DNA from: Burkholderia sp. Nafp2/4-1b
GTDB taxonomy: Bacteria; Pseudomonadota; Gammaproteobacteria; Burkholderiales; Burkholderiaceae
NCBI RefSeq assembly: GCF_003635165.1
Contig: NZ_ML058610.1
Location: forward strand, 82,860-146,859
DNA length: 64,000 nucleotides
Direction of reading: 5' to 3'
Part shown: in pieces, positions 1 through 9,094 of the stretch
Position numbering within the stretch: position 1 is the stretch's first letter
Layout of the letters: each line of letters starts with the position of its first letter
Made by a program: the position numbers and the translations under genes
The notes under the pieces: model-generated
What the model was told of the DNA's origin: nothing
The model's input: the letters and a program-made list of their open reading frames with translations, nothing else
Databases searched by the model: none

Positions 1-21
1 TACCAACTGAGCTACTCCCGC
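1..21 (-). tRNA. tRNA-Gly, 5' end only (cut by window edge)
   Basis: The reverse complement of bases 21 to 1 reads GCGGGAGTAGCTCAGTTGGT plus one A, the acceptor arm and D-arm of a tRNA. The GCGGGAG acceptor strand is typical of bacterial tRNA-Gly(GCC). The anticodon lies outside the window, so the identity is inferred from the 5' end. In Burkholderia, tRNA genes commonly follow uvrC-pgsA on the same strand, which fits here. Confidence 0.75.
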
Positions 22-183
22 GTATTGCTGCGCTACTACGTTACTGCGTTTCCGTCACACATTTACTTCGTCGTGCAGCGGAGAAGCGAGATTATGTCGA
101 AGGCACATTCGTGTGTCAAGAGCTTTTCCAGCCCTTTTTCCAAAAACCTGCGCAGTCGAATGCGCATGTGCCCTCACGCGGCC

Positions 184-771
184 TCACGCACCGCCGCGCT
201 CGCGGATCTGCGGCCACGCGAGCTTCATGTAGTACAGCATCGACCAGATCGTCAGCACCGCCGCGAGATACATCAGCCATTCGCCCCATACGCGCGTGTC
301 GATCGTCGCGATGCCGAGCGGCAGCGGCCCGTAGTACAGCAGCATCGGGATCGCGACCATCTGGCAGGCGGTCTTGAACTTGCCGAGCTGATTCACCGCG
401 ACGCTCTTCGACGCGCCGATCTGGGCCATCCATTCGCGCAGCGCCGAGATCGCGATCTCGCGACCGACGATCACGAGCGCGATCGCCGCGTCGACCCGCG
501 AAATCTGCACGAGGATCAGCAGCGCGGCCGTCACCATCAGCTTGTCCGCGACCGGATCGAGGAACGCGCCGAACGACGACGTCTGGTTCCATTTGCGGGC
601 CAGAAAGCCGTCGAACCAGTCGGTCAGCGCGGCGAGGATGAAGATCGCCGCCGCCGCGAGGTTGCGGTGCGCGCCGCCCATCACCGTGTCCGGCAGATAG
701 AACACGCCGACGACGAGCGGGATCAGCACGATCCGTACCCACGTCAGGAAAATCGGGAAATTGAACGGCAT
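184..771 (-). CDS. pgsA: CDP-diacylglycerol-glycerol-3-phosphate 3-phosphatidyltransferase
   Basis: A 195-residue integral membrane enzyme that makes phosphatidylglycerol phosphate from CDP-diacylglycerol and glycerol 3-phosphate, the committed step to anionic phospholipids. The CDP-alcohol phosphatidyltransferase signature DG-x2-AR-x8-G-x3-D-x3-D is complete (starting DGFLAR and ending DPVAD). Several hydrophobic helices flank it. The ATG at 771 gives MPFNFPIFLTWVRI, the usual PgsA beginning; the frame stays open upstream into uvrC-antisense sequence, but nothing there resembles the family. It lies 107 bp downstream of uvrC on the same strand, the common uvrC-pgsA pairing, and precedes a tRNA gene. 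Confidence 0.95.
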   Translation of the reverse strand: MPFNFPIFLTWVRIVLIPLVVGVFYLPDTVMGGAHRNLAAAAIFILAALTDWFDGFLARKWNQTSSFGAFLDPVADKLMVTAALLILVQISRVDAAIALVIVGREIAISALREWMAQIGASKSVAVNQLGKFKTACQMVAIPMLLYYGPLPLGIATIDTRVWGEWLMYLAAVLTIWSMLYYMKLAWPQIRERGGA

Positions 772-878
772 GGCATGCGGGTCAGTAAAGGATTCGCAAT
801 TGTGCCGTGTCGACCGGCCTGCCACAAGAACGCGAGAACGTGAGAACGCGCGCGCGGGCGGCCGGCCGCATGGCCGGA

Positions 879-2927
879 TCAGTGAAGCTGCTTGTAGATC
901 TGCTCGGCGAGCGCGTGCGAGATGCCTTCGACGCTCGCCAGTTCCTCGACGCTCGCGGCGACGACGCCGCGCAGCCCGCCGAACCGCGCGAGCAGCCGTT
1001 GCCGGCGTTTCGCGCCGACCCCTTCGAGCTCCTCGAGCCGCGACGTCTGGCGCGCCTTCGCCCGCTTCGCGCGCATCCCGGTGATCGCAAAGCGGTGCGC
1101 CTCGTCGCGGATCTGCGCGACCAGCATCAGCGCGGCGCTCTCCTTGCCGAGTTCGAGCGGCGTGCGGCCGTCGGCGAACACGAGCGTCTCGAGACCGACC
1201 TTGCGCCCCTCGCCCTTCGCGACGCCGACCAGCATCGACGTGTCGAGCCCCAGTTCGGTGAACACCTGGCGCGCGATTTCGACCTGCCCCTTGCCGCCGT
1301 CGATCAGCACGATGTTCGGCAGCAGGCTCGATGCCTCGGCCTGGCGCGTCGATTCGCCGTCGATGCCGGCAGCGGCGTCGGCAGCCGCCGCCTGCGCGGC
1401 CTGCTCGACCATCTTCTCGTAGCGGCGCGTCAGCACCTGCCGCATCGCCGCGTAGTCGTCGCCCGGCGTGATGCCGGTGATGTTGTAGCGACGGTATTCG
1501 CCCGACTGCATCTTGTGATGGTGGTAGACCACGCAGGACGCCTGCGTCGCCTCGCCCATCGTATGGCTGATGTCGAAACATTCGATGCGCAGCGTCGCGA
1601 GATCGTCGCATTCGAAGTTGAGCGTCTCGGCTAGCGCGCGCGTGCGCGCCTGCTGCGAGCCCTGCTCGGACAGAAGCCGCGCGAGGGCGATCTGCGCATT
1701 CTGTTCGGCCATCGACAGCCACGCGCGCCGCTGCCCTTGCGGCTGGCGCACCAGCGATACCTTGTGGCCGGCCTGCTCGGACAGCAGCTCGAGCAGATCG
1801 CGGCTCGCGGGCGCATGGCTCACCACCAGCACGGGCGGCACGCGATTGCCGAGATAGTGCTGTGCGATGAACGCATCGAGTACCTCTGCCTCCACCGATG
1901 CCGCCGCATTGCGGGCGCCGGCCGCGTCTTCCGCGGGCTGGTCGGGCAACGCCGCGGCGCCCTCGTCCAGCCCATCCGCCACGTCGGCAACGTCGACAAC
2001 GTCAGCCTCGTCGCCGAGCCCGCCTTCGGCGAGCGTCAGCGCGCTTTCGACGTGCGTCGGAAAATACGCCTTGTCGCCGAGATGCCGGCCGCCGCGCACC
2101 ATCGCCAGGTTCACGCACACGCGCCCGCCCTGCGCGACGACCGCCAGGATGTCGACATCGCTGTCGCTGCCGACCTCGATCGCCTGCTGGTGCAGCACCG
2201 TCGCGAGCGAGCTCATCTGGTTGCGCACGGCCGCCGCCTGCTCGAACTTCAGCTCGGCCGCGAACGCATGCATCTTCTGCTCGAGCTCCTTCATCACTTC
2301 CGACTGCCGGCCGAGCAGGAAGCGCGCGGCGTTCGACACGTCGATCGCGTAGTCGTCCGCGGAAATCGCGCCGACGCACGGTGCCGTGCAGCGCCCGATC
2401 TGATGCAGCAGGCACGGCCGCGTGCGGTTGTTGAACACCGAGTCCTCGCAGGTGCGCAACTGGAACACGCGCTGCAGGATCTGGATGCTCTCTCGCACGG
2501 CCCACGCGCTCGGGAACGGGCCGAAATACTGGTTCTGCTTGTCGACCGAGCCGCGGTAGTACGCCATGCGCGGGAAGCGATGCGCGGTGAGCTTCAGGTA
2601 CGGATACGACTTGTCGTCGCGAAACAGGATGTTGTAGCGCGGCGCGAGCGCCTTGATCAGGTTGTTCTCTAGCAGCAGCGCCTCGGCCTCCGAGCGCGTG
2701 ACGGTCGTCTCGATGCGCGCGATGCGCGTGACCATCATCGCGATGCGCGGCGACAGCTGGGTCTTCGTGAAATAGCTCGACACGCGCTTCTTCAGGTCGC
2801 GCGCCTTGCCGACGTAAAGCACGGCGCCAGCCGTGTCGTAGTAGCGGTAGACGCCCGGCATATGCGGCAACTGCGCGAGGATCTTCTTCGGTTCGAACGG
2901 GATGTCGGCGGCTTCTGGGGATGTCAT
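879..2927 (-). CDS. uvrC: UvrABC excinuclease subunit C
   Basis: 682 residues; makes both incisions in nucleotide excision repair with UvrA and UvrB. Visible in order: GIY-YIG nuclease domain (PGVYRYY and VLYVGKA, about 24-50), a four-Cys cluster (C160, C172, C180, C184), the UVR UvrB-binding helix (about 212-243), the RNase H-like C-terminal nuclease ([18 protein letters not shown]) and tandem helix-hairpin-helix motifs at the end. The protein is about 70 residues longer than E. coli UvrC, mainly through an acidic, alanine/valine-rich insertion at about 295-348 between the UVR helix and the second nuclease. It is divergent from earP, with 76 bp between the starts. Confidence 0.97.
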   Translation of the reverse strand: MTSPEAADIPFEPKKILAQLPHMPGVYRYYDTAGAVLYVGKARDLKKRVSSYFTKTQLSPRIAMMVTRIARIETTVTRSEAEALLLENNLIKALAPRYNILFRDDKSYPYLKLTAHRFPRMAYYRGSVDKQNQYFGPFPSAWAVRESIQILQRVFQLRTCEDSVFNNRTRPCLLHQIGRCTAPCVGAISADDYAIDVSNAARFLLGRQSEVMKELEQKMHAFAAELKFEQAAAVRNQMSSLATVLHQQAIEVGSDSDVDILAVVAQGGRVCVNLAMVRGGRHLGDKAYFPTHVESALTLAEGGLGDEADVVDVADVADGLDEGAAALPDQPAEDAAGARNAAASVEAEVLDAFIAQHYLGNRVPPVLVVSHAPASRDLLELLSEQAGHKVSLVRQPQGQRRAWLSMAEQNAQIALARLLSEQGSQQARTRALAETLNFECDDLATLRIECFDISHTMGEATQASCVVYHHHKMQSGEYRRYNITGITPGDDYAAMRQVLTRRYEKMVEQAAQAAAADAAAGIDGESTRQAEASSLLPNIVLIDGGKGQVEIARQVFTELGLDTSMLVGVAKGEGRKVGLETLVFADGRTPLELGKESAALMLVAQIRDEAHRFAITGMRAKRAKARQTSRLEELEGVGAKRRQRLLARFGGLRGVVAASVEELASVEGISHALAEQIYKQLH

Positions 2928-3003
2928 GCGTGATCCGGGTGCCTTGTGGCGCGGAACGGGTCCATTAGAATCGCCAGTTTAGAGCATTCACCGGCCCGCT
3001 TCG

Positions 3004-4200
3004 ATGCCCAGCACCGCCCCCGCCTCCGTCGCCTCCTCTACACCGCTCGCGCCCGACGAGCCGGTCGCGTGCGACCTCTTCTGCACCGTGATCGACAACT
3101 TCGGCGACATCGGCGTGTGCTGGCGCCTCGCGCGCCAGCTCGCGCACGAGCACGGCTGGCAGGTGCGCCTCTTCATCGACGACCTGCACACGTTCGCACG
3201 GCTATGGCCGGCGGTCGACCCCGATGCGGGGCGGCAGATGCTCGACGGCATCGTGATCGAGCACTGGCATGCGGAAGTCGGCGACGCGCTGGAGATCGCC
3301 GACGTCGTGATCGAGGCATTCGCGTGCGAGCTGCCCGGCGCCTATCTCGCGGCGATGGCCCGCCGCGCGCGCCGCCCCGTGTGGATCAATCTCGAATACC
3401 TGAGCGCCGAAGACTGGGTCGCGGATTTCCATCTGCGCCCGTCGCCGCATCCGCGCTACCCGCTGCTGAAGACGTTCTTCTTCCCCGGCCTGTCGGCCGG
3501 CACGGGCGGCGTGCTGAAGGAACGCGACCTCGACGCGCGCCGCACGGCCTTCGAAGCCGACGCCGCGGCGCGTGCCGCGTGGTGGCGGCATGCGACGGGC
3601 GAGGCGCCGCCGGCGCCCGGCACGACGGTCGTCAGCCTGTTCGCGTATGAGAACCCGGCCGTCGACGCGCTGCTCGCGCAGTGGCGCGACGGTGCGTCGC
3701 CCGTCGTCGCGCTCGTGCCGGCCGGGCGCGTGTCGCCGGCCGTCGCGCGCTTTTTCGGGGTCGAATCGTTCACCGCCGGCGCGCGGGCCAGCGCCGGTAA
3801 CTTGACCGCGTACGGCCTCGCGTTCGTCCCGCAGGCCGACTACGACGCGCTGCTGTGGGTCGCCGACGTCAATTTCGTGCGCGGCGAGGACTCGTTCGTC
3901 CGCGCGCAATGGGCGCGCAAGCCGTTCGTCTGGCACATCTACCCGCAAGCCGACGATGCGCACCTGCCGAAGCTCGACGCCGCGCTCGCCCACCTGTCGG
4001 CCGGCCTCGCCGACGCGCCGCGCGCAGCGCTCGAGCGCTTCTGGCATGCATGGAACGGTGCCGGCACGCCGGACTGGGCCGATTTGCTGCAACACCGTGC
4101 GGCGCTGGACGCCAATGCGGCGCGCTGGGCCGATGCGCTGGCGAGCGTCGGCGATCTCGCCGGAAAGCTGGCGGAATACGCAAAATCTCAGTTAAAATAA
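3004..4200 (+). CDS. earP: EF-P arginine rhamnosyltransferase
   Basis: 398 residues, an inverting GT-B fold glycosyltransferase (family GT104) that moves rhamnose from dTDP-L-rhamnose to an arginine of elongation factor P, allowing rescue of ribosomes stalled at polyproline. The hallmark DNFGDIGVCWRLARQL is present, with the two catalytic-site aspartates at D31 and D35. A second conserved block with RGEDSFVRAQWA and PFVWHIYPQ lies near residues 293-315, the nucleotide-sugar binding side. An N-terminal stretch of about 20 residues, rich in Ala, Ser and Pro, precedes the core. The gene sits directly upstream of efp on the same strand, 138 bp apart, the usual enzyme-substrate pairing. Known in Neisseria and Pseudomonas; here inferred from motifs and context. 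Confidence 0.95.
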   Translation: MPSTAPASVASSTPLAPDEPVACDLFCTVIDNFGDIGVCWRLARQLAHEHGWQVRLFIDDLHTFARLWPAVDPDAGRQMLDGIVIEHWHAEVGDALEIADVVIEAFACELPGAYLAAMARRARRPVWINLEYLSAEDWVADFHLRPSPHPRYPLLKTFFFPGLSAGTGGVLKERDLDARRTAFEADAAARAAWWRHATGEAPPAPGTTVVSLFAYENPAVDALLAQWRDGASPVVALVPAGRVSPAVARFFGVESFTAGARASAGNLTAYGLAFVPQADYDALLWVADVNFVRGEDSFVRAQWARKPFVWHIYPQADDAHLPKLDAALAHLSAGLADAPRAALERFWHAWNGAGTPDWADLLQHRAALDANAARWADALASVGDLAGKLAEYAKSQLK

Positions 4201-4338
4201 GCGGTTATCCGACGGCTGACCACGCAAGCGCTCGCGTTTGAGCTTTGGGCGCCCACCGGAACGCACCCTCGCTTGCGCCGTCAGCCGTTGCGCAACGCTC
4301 AGGCACCTATTTATTTGATTGGATCAGGACAGTTTTTT

Positions 4339-4896
4339 ATGAAGACCGCACAGGAACTCCGCGTAGGCAACGTCGTGCAGATCGGCAGCGAAGCATGGGT
4401 CATCGCAAAGGCGGAATACAACAAGTCGGGCCGTAACTCGGCCGTCGTCAAGATGAAGATGAAGAACCTGCTGACGAACGCAGGTCAGGAATCGGTCTAC
4501 AAGGCTGACGACAAGTTCGACGTCGTCGTGCTCGACCGCAAGGAAGTGACGTACTCGTACTTCGCCGACCCGATGTACGTGTTCATGGACGGCGACTACA
4601 ACCAGTACGAAGTCGAAGCGGAAATGATGGGCGAAGCCCTGAACTACCTCGAAGACGGCATGGCCTGCGAAGTCGTGTTCTACAACGAGAAGGCGATCTC
4701 GGTCGAACTGCCGACGATCCTCGTCCGCGAAATCACCTACACGGAACCGGCCGTCAAGGGCGACACGTCGTCGGGCAAGGTACTGAAGAACGCGAAGCTC
4801 GCGACGGGCTTCGAACTGCAAGTGCCGCTGTTCTGCAACACCGGCGACAAGATCGAGATCGATACGCGTACCAACGAATACCGCAGCCGCGCGTAA
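4339..4896 (+). CDS. efp: Translation elongation factor P
   Basis: 185 residues, the standard EF-P length, with KOW-like domain I and two OB domains. EF-P binds between the ribosomal P and E sites and promotes peptide bond formation at proline runs. The tip of the first loop reads [10 protein letters not shown], placing arginine at position 32. That is the residue rhamnosylated in EarP-type bacteria, whereas E. coli-type EF-P carries a lysine modified by EpmA/EpmB. The open frame extends 66 bp upstream, but the ATG at 4339 gives the family start [11 protein letters not shown]. It lies in an AT-richer patch and ends at a strong terminator. Confidence 0.98.
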   Translation: MKTAQELRVGNVVQIGSEAWVIAKAEYNKSGRNSAVVKMKMKNLLTNAGQESVYKADDKFDVVVLDRKEVTYSYFADPMYVFMDGDYNQYEVEAEMMGEALNYLEDGMACEVVFYNEKAISVELPTILVREITYTEPAVKGDTSSGKVLKNAKLATGFELQVPLFCNTGDKIEIDTRTNEYRSRA

Positions 4897-4918
4897 GCGC
4901 CTGCGATTTCGGTATCGA

Positions 4919-4946
4919 ACAAAGCGCCCTTCGGGGCGCTTTTTGT
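4919..4946. terminator. Rho-independent terminator after efp
   Basis: Stem AAAGCGCCC / GGGGCGCTTT with a TTC loop followed by T-rich sequence, beginning 23 bases after the efp stop. The A-run on the 5' side would also allow weak action on the other strand. Confidence 0.9.
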
Positions 4947-5200
4947 TTGGCTGGCCCAAACAGCACTGGCGTGTGTGGCCGGCGCGCCCCCGCCATCGGC
5001 ATATGGGGTGCGATGGCGAACACAAAAATCCAGCACTAAAGGTATTCAATTTGTATCATCGGTAACTGTTTTATAGCGACAGAGAAATAATGCACGTCAG
5101 GCCTCCGCCGGGGCATAAAATCAATTTTTAATCTGACATGCGGCTGCGGCCGGCCCCGATGGCCGACAGCCCGCCTCTCTTGACTCGACTCGCGTCCACC
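4947..5200. other. Gene-free stretch upstream of the orphan response regulator
   Basis: Together with the terminator this forms a 304-bp gap between efp and the next gene. Its right half (about 5035-5130) is clearly AT-richer than the surroundings, with TTGTATCATC, TTTTATAGCG and ATAAAATCAATTTTTAAT, and probably holds the promoter. I could not fit a -35/-10 pair with good spacing, and no sigma-54 GG-N10-GC element was seen. No small ORF with a credible ribosome binding site was noticed. Confidence 0.4.
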
Positions 5201-6586
5201 ATGCCACACGCCCTGATTGTCGAAGACGATCCAAACAGTCTCTCCGGCCTCACCGCGCTGCTTGCCGCAGACGGCTTCTCGGTCGACACGGCCACGTCAC
5301 TCGCCGAAGCGCGCACGGCGCTCGGCCGCTCGATTCCAGACGTCGTGCTCGTCGACCTGAACCTGCCGGACGGCAGCGGCTTCGACCTGCTCCAGCACCT
5401 GCCGCAGCAGCAGCCGAACGGCTCGCTGCCGGTGATCGTGCTGACGGGCAACGCGACGGTCGAGAGCGCGATCGAAGGCCTGCGTCACGGCATCTGGGAT
5501 TACCTGCTGAAGCCGATCAACATTCCGCGCCTGCGCAGCCTGCTCGCCCGGATTCCGCGGCCCTACGAACTGATCGACGAAGTGCAGAAGCTGCGTGCGT
5601 CGCTGCGCCAACTGGGCCGATTCGGCGCGCTGGTCGGCCGCAGCGAGGCGATGCAGCACGTGTACGACATGATCGAGCACAACGCGCGCACCGAAACGGC
5701 CGTGCTGTTCACAGGCGAAGCCGGCTCCGGCAAGAAGCTGGCCGCGCGCACGCTGCACGACCTGAGCCGGCGCCGCAAGGGGCCGTTCGTGTCGTTCGAC
5801 TGCCGCACGATCGCGCAGGCCGGCCGCCACGGCGCATCGCTCGACAGCGTGCTGTTCGGCCATGAACGCGGCGCGTTCGACGGCGCCGAGCGGCGCGAAT
5901 CGGGCCTGTTCGAACAGGCCGGCGGCGGCACGCTGTTCCTCGACGAAATCACCGCCCTGCCGCTCGTGCTGCAGGAAGCGCTGCTGCACGCGCTCGACTC
6001 GCAGAACTTCATGCGGATCGGCGGCACGAGCTCGATCGCGAGCGACTTCCGGCTGATCGCAGCCACGCGTCGCCCCGCGCGCGAGGCGGTTGCGAACGGC
6101 ACGCTGCGCGAGGATCTGTGGCTGCGTCTCGATGCGGCGTCGATCACGATGCCGCCGCTGCGCGAGCGCGACGGCGATGCGCTCGCCATCGCCGATGCGC
6201 TGATCGACGATCTGAACCGCGAAGCACGCGCCACCGGCCGCGGCACGACCGAGAAGCGCGCGGCAGCGGGCTTCGTGCGCGAATGCCTGTCGTACGAATG
6301 GCCCGGTAACGTGCGCGAACTGCAGGAACGCGTGCGCTTCGCGTACGACGCATCCGGCGACTTCATCGAGACGCTGCGCGCGGGCGAAGCCAGCTTCGCG
6401 GCCGGCGCCGCGCTGAACGGCAGCAGCGTGCAGATCAAGGTCGGCACGCCGCTGTCCGACGTCGAGGACCTGCTGATCCGCGCGACGCTCGACGCGGTCG
6501 GCGGCACGCGCCATCGCGCGGCGACGCTGCTCGGCATCAGCCCGAAGACGCTGTACAACAAGCTGCAGCGGATGAAGGTGAACTGA
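5201..6586 (+). CDS. NtrC-like orphan response regulator with altered sigma-54 contact motif
   Basis: 462 residues from the ATG at 5201 (MPHALIVEDDP); an in-frame ATG-like start at 5138 would add 21 residues not typical of a receiver domain. Order: receiver domain 1-120 with acidic pair D9/D10, phospho-acceptor D52 and K104; AAA+ domain about 142-385; Fis-type helix-turn-helix at the C-terminus (TRHRAATLLGISPKTLYNKL). The AAA+ core departs from active activators. Walker A is GEAGSGKK (172-179) instead of GESGTGKE, and the sigma-54 loop is GAFDGA (224-229) instead of GAFTGA. Walker B (GTLFLDEI) looks intact. No histidine kinase lies nearby. It may regulate sigma-70 promoters or act as a repressor, as some NtrC relatives with degenerate GAFTGA do (inference). 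Confidence 0.9.
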   Translation: MPHALIVEDDPNSLSGLTALLAADGFSVDTATSLAEARTALGRSIPDVVLVDLNLPDGSGFDLLQHLPQQQPNGSLPVIVLTGNATVESAIEGLRHGIWDYLLKPINIPRLRSLLARIPRPYELIDEVQKLRASLRQLGRFGALVGRSEAMQHVYDMIEHNARTETAVLFTGEAGSGKKLAARTLHDLSRRRKGPFVSFDCRTIAQAGRHGASLDSVLFGHERGAFDGAERRESGLFEQAGGGTLFLDEITALPLVLQEALLHALDSQNFMRIGGTSSIASDFRLIAATRRPAREAVANGTLREDLWLRLDAASITMPPLRERDGDALAIADALIDDLNREARATGRGTTEKRAAAGFVRECLSYEWPGNVRELQERVRFAYDASGDFIETLRAGEASFAAGAALNGSSVQIKVGTPLSDVEDLLIRATLDAVGGTRHRAATLLGISPKTLYNKLQRMKVN

Positions 6587-6670
6587 CCGCGCCGCCGTGG
6601 TTCGGGGCGCTGGATAGGTCGGACGGTTAGTTGCGTAAGAGCGGATCGCCCCGCACACCCTGCTCCAACG

Positions 6671-6700
6671 AAAAAAGCCGCGCAACCGCGCGGCTTTTTG
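6671..6700. terminator. Bidirectional terminator between convergent genes
   Basis: AAAAAAGCCGCG CAAC CGCGCGGCTTTTT: a GC stem flanked by an A-run and a T-run. It serves the response regulator on the plus strand and the nagZ end of the long minus-strand run. Confidence 0.9.
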
Positions 6701-6749
6701 TTGTCGGCAACCGGTGACGCGGCATCGCGCCGCCCTCGCCGCTCCCCGC

Positions 6750-7778
6750 TTACGCCAGCGCGCTGCTCAGCAGCGCCTGCGCCTGCAGGTACTCGGGCTG
6801 CGCGATCAGCTTGTCCCACTTGAGCGCCTTGCCGCGCGCCCGCATCCGCTTGATGCGCCGCACCGACTCCGCCGATGCGTGCGCCTTCAGTCCGTTCAGC
6901 ACCACTTCGGCGGCGTCCGGCTGGTTGCAGACGAGCACCATGTCGCAGCCGGCGGCAAGCGCCGCGTCGGCCGCCTGCGTGAGCGTGCCGCCTTCGCGCG
7001 CCGCTTCCATCGACAGGTCGTCGCTGAAGATCGCACCGGTGAAGCCCAGCTGCCCGCGCAGGATGTCCTGCAGCCACACGCGCGAAAAACCGGCCGGCCG
7101 CTTGTCGACCTGCGTGTAGATCACGTGCGCGGGAATCACCGCGGACAGCGACAGGCCGAGCCAGTCGTACGGCGCGACGTCCTGCTTGAGGATGGCGTCG
7201 AGCGGCCGGTCGTCGGTCGGCAGCGCGACGTGAGAGTCGGCTTCCGCGAAGCCGTGCCCCGGGAAATGCTTGCCGCAGTTCGCCATGCCGGCGAGCGACA
7301 GCCCGTGGTTCAGGCTCTTCGCGAGCAGCGTGACGACGCGCGGGTCGCGATGAAACGCGCGATCGCCGATCACCTTCGAATGCCCGTAGTCGAGGTCGAG
7401 CACCGGCGTGAAGCTCATGTCGATCCCGCATGCGCGCAGCTCGGCGGCCAGGATGTAGCCGACCGCGGTTGCGACCTTCGTCGCGAGCAGCACGTCGCGG
7501 TCCCACAGTTCGCCGAGGCGGCGCATCGCCGGCAGCACCGTGAAGCCGTCGGTGCGGAACCGCTGCACGCGGCCGCCTTCGTGATCGACGGCGATCAGGA
7601 TGTCTTCGCGCACCGCGCGGATCGAATCGGTCAGCGCGGTGAGCTGCGCACGGTTCTGGAAATGCCGCGCGAACAGGATCACGCCGCCGGTGTTCGGATG
7701 CGCAAGGCGCCGCGCATCGTCGCGCGACAGGGCCGTGCCGACGACGTCGAGCATGACCGGGCCGGGAGTCGTTTTCAT
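6750..7778 (-). CDS. nagZ: Beta-N-acetylhexosaminidase (peptidoglycan recycling)
   Basis: 342 residues, family GH3, cytoplasmic. It removes N-acetylglucosamine from GlcNAc-anhydroMurNAc peptides during muropeptide recycling; its products feed AmpR-type beta-lactamase induction in many Gram-negatives. Visible: DHEGGRVQRFR in the first half and the family signature KHFPGHG followed by D and H residues (GFAEADSHVALP), which forms the catalytic His-Asp loop. It is the last gene of the minus-strand run, 17 bp after acpS. The open frame extends into acpS, but the ATG at 7778 (MKTTPGPVMLDV) matches the family start. A bidirectional terminator follows. Confidence 0.96.
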   Translation of the reverse strand: MKTTPGPVMLDVVGTALSRDDARRLAHPNTGGVILFARHFQNRAQLTALTDSIRAVREDILIAVDHEGGRVQRFRTDGFTVLPAMRRLGELWDRDVLLATKVATAVGYILAAELRACGIDMSFTPVLDLDYGHSKVIGDRAFHRDPRVVTLLAKSLNHGLSLAGMANCGKHFPGHGFAEADSHVALPTDDRPLDAILKQDVAPYDWLGLSLSAVIPAHVIYTQVDKRPAGFSRVWLQDILRGQLGFTGAIFSDDLSMEAAREGGTLTQAADAALAAGCDMVLVCNQPDAAEVVLNGLKAHASAESVRRIKRMRARGKALKWDKLIAQPEYLQAQALLSSALA

Positions 7779-7795
7779 CAGAATCGGGAAGTCCG

Positions 7796-8236
7796 TCAGG
7801 GAGTGGTTCGGGAAACAGGTGCAGGTGCGGGCGGCGCTGCCGCGCCGGTCTCGGCGACGACGAACGACACCGCGTAGTCGCGTTCGTCGCTGACCGTCAC
7901 GCGGGCCGTGATGCCGCGCGCGGCGAGCCAGTCGGCCAGCTCGCCCGACGCGACGACGTACGGTTCGCCGCTGCGCTGGTTGAGGGTCTGCAGTGCGCGC
8001 CACGTCATCGGCCAGTGCATGCCGAGCCCGATCGCCTTCGAGAACGCTTCCTTCGCGGAAAAACGCGTCGCGAGAAACGCGATGCCGCGCGCCTCGGAGC
8101 GTGCACGGCGCGCATGGAACACGCGCAGCTCGTCGGGGCCCAGCACCTTCTCGGCAAACCGGCCGCCCGTGCGCTCGAGCACGGCCGCGATGCGACTCAC
8201 CTGAACGATATCGGTGCCGATGCCGTAGATCGCCAT
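7796..8236 (-). CDS. acpS: Holo-[acyl-carrier-protein] synthase
   Basis: 146 residues; transfers 4'-phosphopantetheine from CoA to the serine of ACP. The N-terminal signature [12 protein letters not shown], with the Mg-binding aspartate, and the second motif [10 protein letters not shown] are both present. The core (about 125 residues) is family length, followed by an Ala/Pro-rich tail of about 18 residues. The ATG at 8236 (MAIYGIGTD) is chosen over an upstream start because the family begins there. It lies between pdxJ and nagZ. ACP itself (acpP) is encoded about 13 kb upstream in the same run. Confidence 0.96.
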   Translation of the reverse strand: MAIYGIGTDIVQVSRIAAVLERTGGRFAEKVLGPDELRVFHARRARSEARGIAFLATRFSAKEAFSKAIGLGMHWPMTWRALQTLNQRSGEPYVVASGELADWLAARGITARVTVSDERDYAVSFVVAETGAAAPPAPAPVSRTTP

Positions 8237-8317
8237 GTCAGCGCCCGCCGTGAAGTGCGAACGAGGCAGGATGGCGAGCACAACGCGCGCGCACGGAATG
8301 CATCGCCAGCGGCATCG

Positions 8318-9094
8318 TCAGCGCGCGCCGCCGTGCAGCGCGGCGACCCGCGCGGCGACCATGATCGCCTTCATCTCGCGCACCGCGTTGTCCCAGCCCG
8401 CGAAGATCGCATGCGCGACGATCGCATGGCCGATGTTCAGTTCGACGATGCCGTCGATCGCGGCGATCTGCTGCACGTTCGTGTAATGCAGGCCGTGACC
8501 GGCATTGACCTTCAGGCCCAGTTGCGCACCAGCCTGCACGCCCGCGACGATGCGCTCGTATTCGCGCTGCTGCTCCGCTTCGTCGTGCGCATCGGCGTAG
8601 CGGCCCGTATGCAGCTCGACCACCGGCGCGCCGGCTTCGTGCGCGGCGCGGATCTGCGTCTCGTCCGGATCGATGAACAGCGACACGCGCACGCCGGCGT
8701 CGGCGAGCTGCCTGCATGCCGCACGCACGGCTTCGAAGCGGCCGGCGACGTCGAGGCCGCCTTCGGTCGTCAGCTCCTCGCGCTTCTCGGGCACGAGACA
8801 CGCGTCGTGCGGACGCACTTCGCATGCGATGTCGAGCATCTCGGCCGTCACCGCGCATTCGAGGTTCATCCGCGTCTTCAGCAGCGGGCGCAGCTCGCGC
8901 ACGTCGGCGTCGACGATGTGGCGGCGGTCCTCGCGCAGGTGCAGCGTGATCGCGTCCGCACCGGCCTCTTCGGCGGCGAGCGCCGCGCGGATCGGATCGG
9001 GATAGCGCGTGCCGCGCGCGTTGCGCAGCGTCGCGACGTGGTCGATGTTCACGCCGAGGTCGATGACGGTGGGCGTAGTCAGGAAGAAGCTCAT
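8318..9094 (-). CDS. pdxJ: Pyridoxine 5'-phosphate synthase
   Basis: 258 residues, TIM barrel. It condenses 1-deoxyxylulose 5-phosphate with 3-amino-2-oxopropyl phosphate to make pyridoxine 5'-phosphate, the last ring-forming step of the DXP-dependent vitamin B6 pathway. Landmarks: [21 protein letters not shown] split around residues 13-33, [10 protein letters not shown], and the C-terminal [15 protein letters not shown]. It overlaps the recO stop by 4 bp (ATGA), so the two are translationally coupled. pdxJ-acpS adjacency is also seen in E. coli. Confidence 0.97.
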   Translation of the reverse strand: MSFFLTTPTVIDLGVNIDHVATLRNARGTRYPDPIRAALAAEEAGADAITLHLREDRRHIVDADVRELRPLLKTRMNLECAVTAEMLDIACEVRPHDACLVPEKREELTTEGGLDVAGRFEAVRAACRQLADAGVRVSLFIDPDETQIRAAHEAGAPVVELHTGRYADAHDEAEQQREYERIVAGVQAGAQLGLKVNAGHGLHYTNVQQIAAIDGIVELNIGHAIVAHAIFAGWDNAVREMKAIMVAARVAALHGGAR

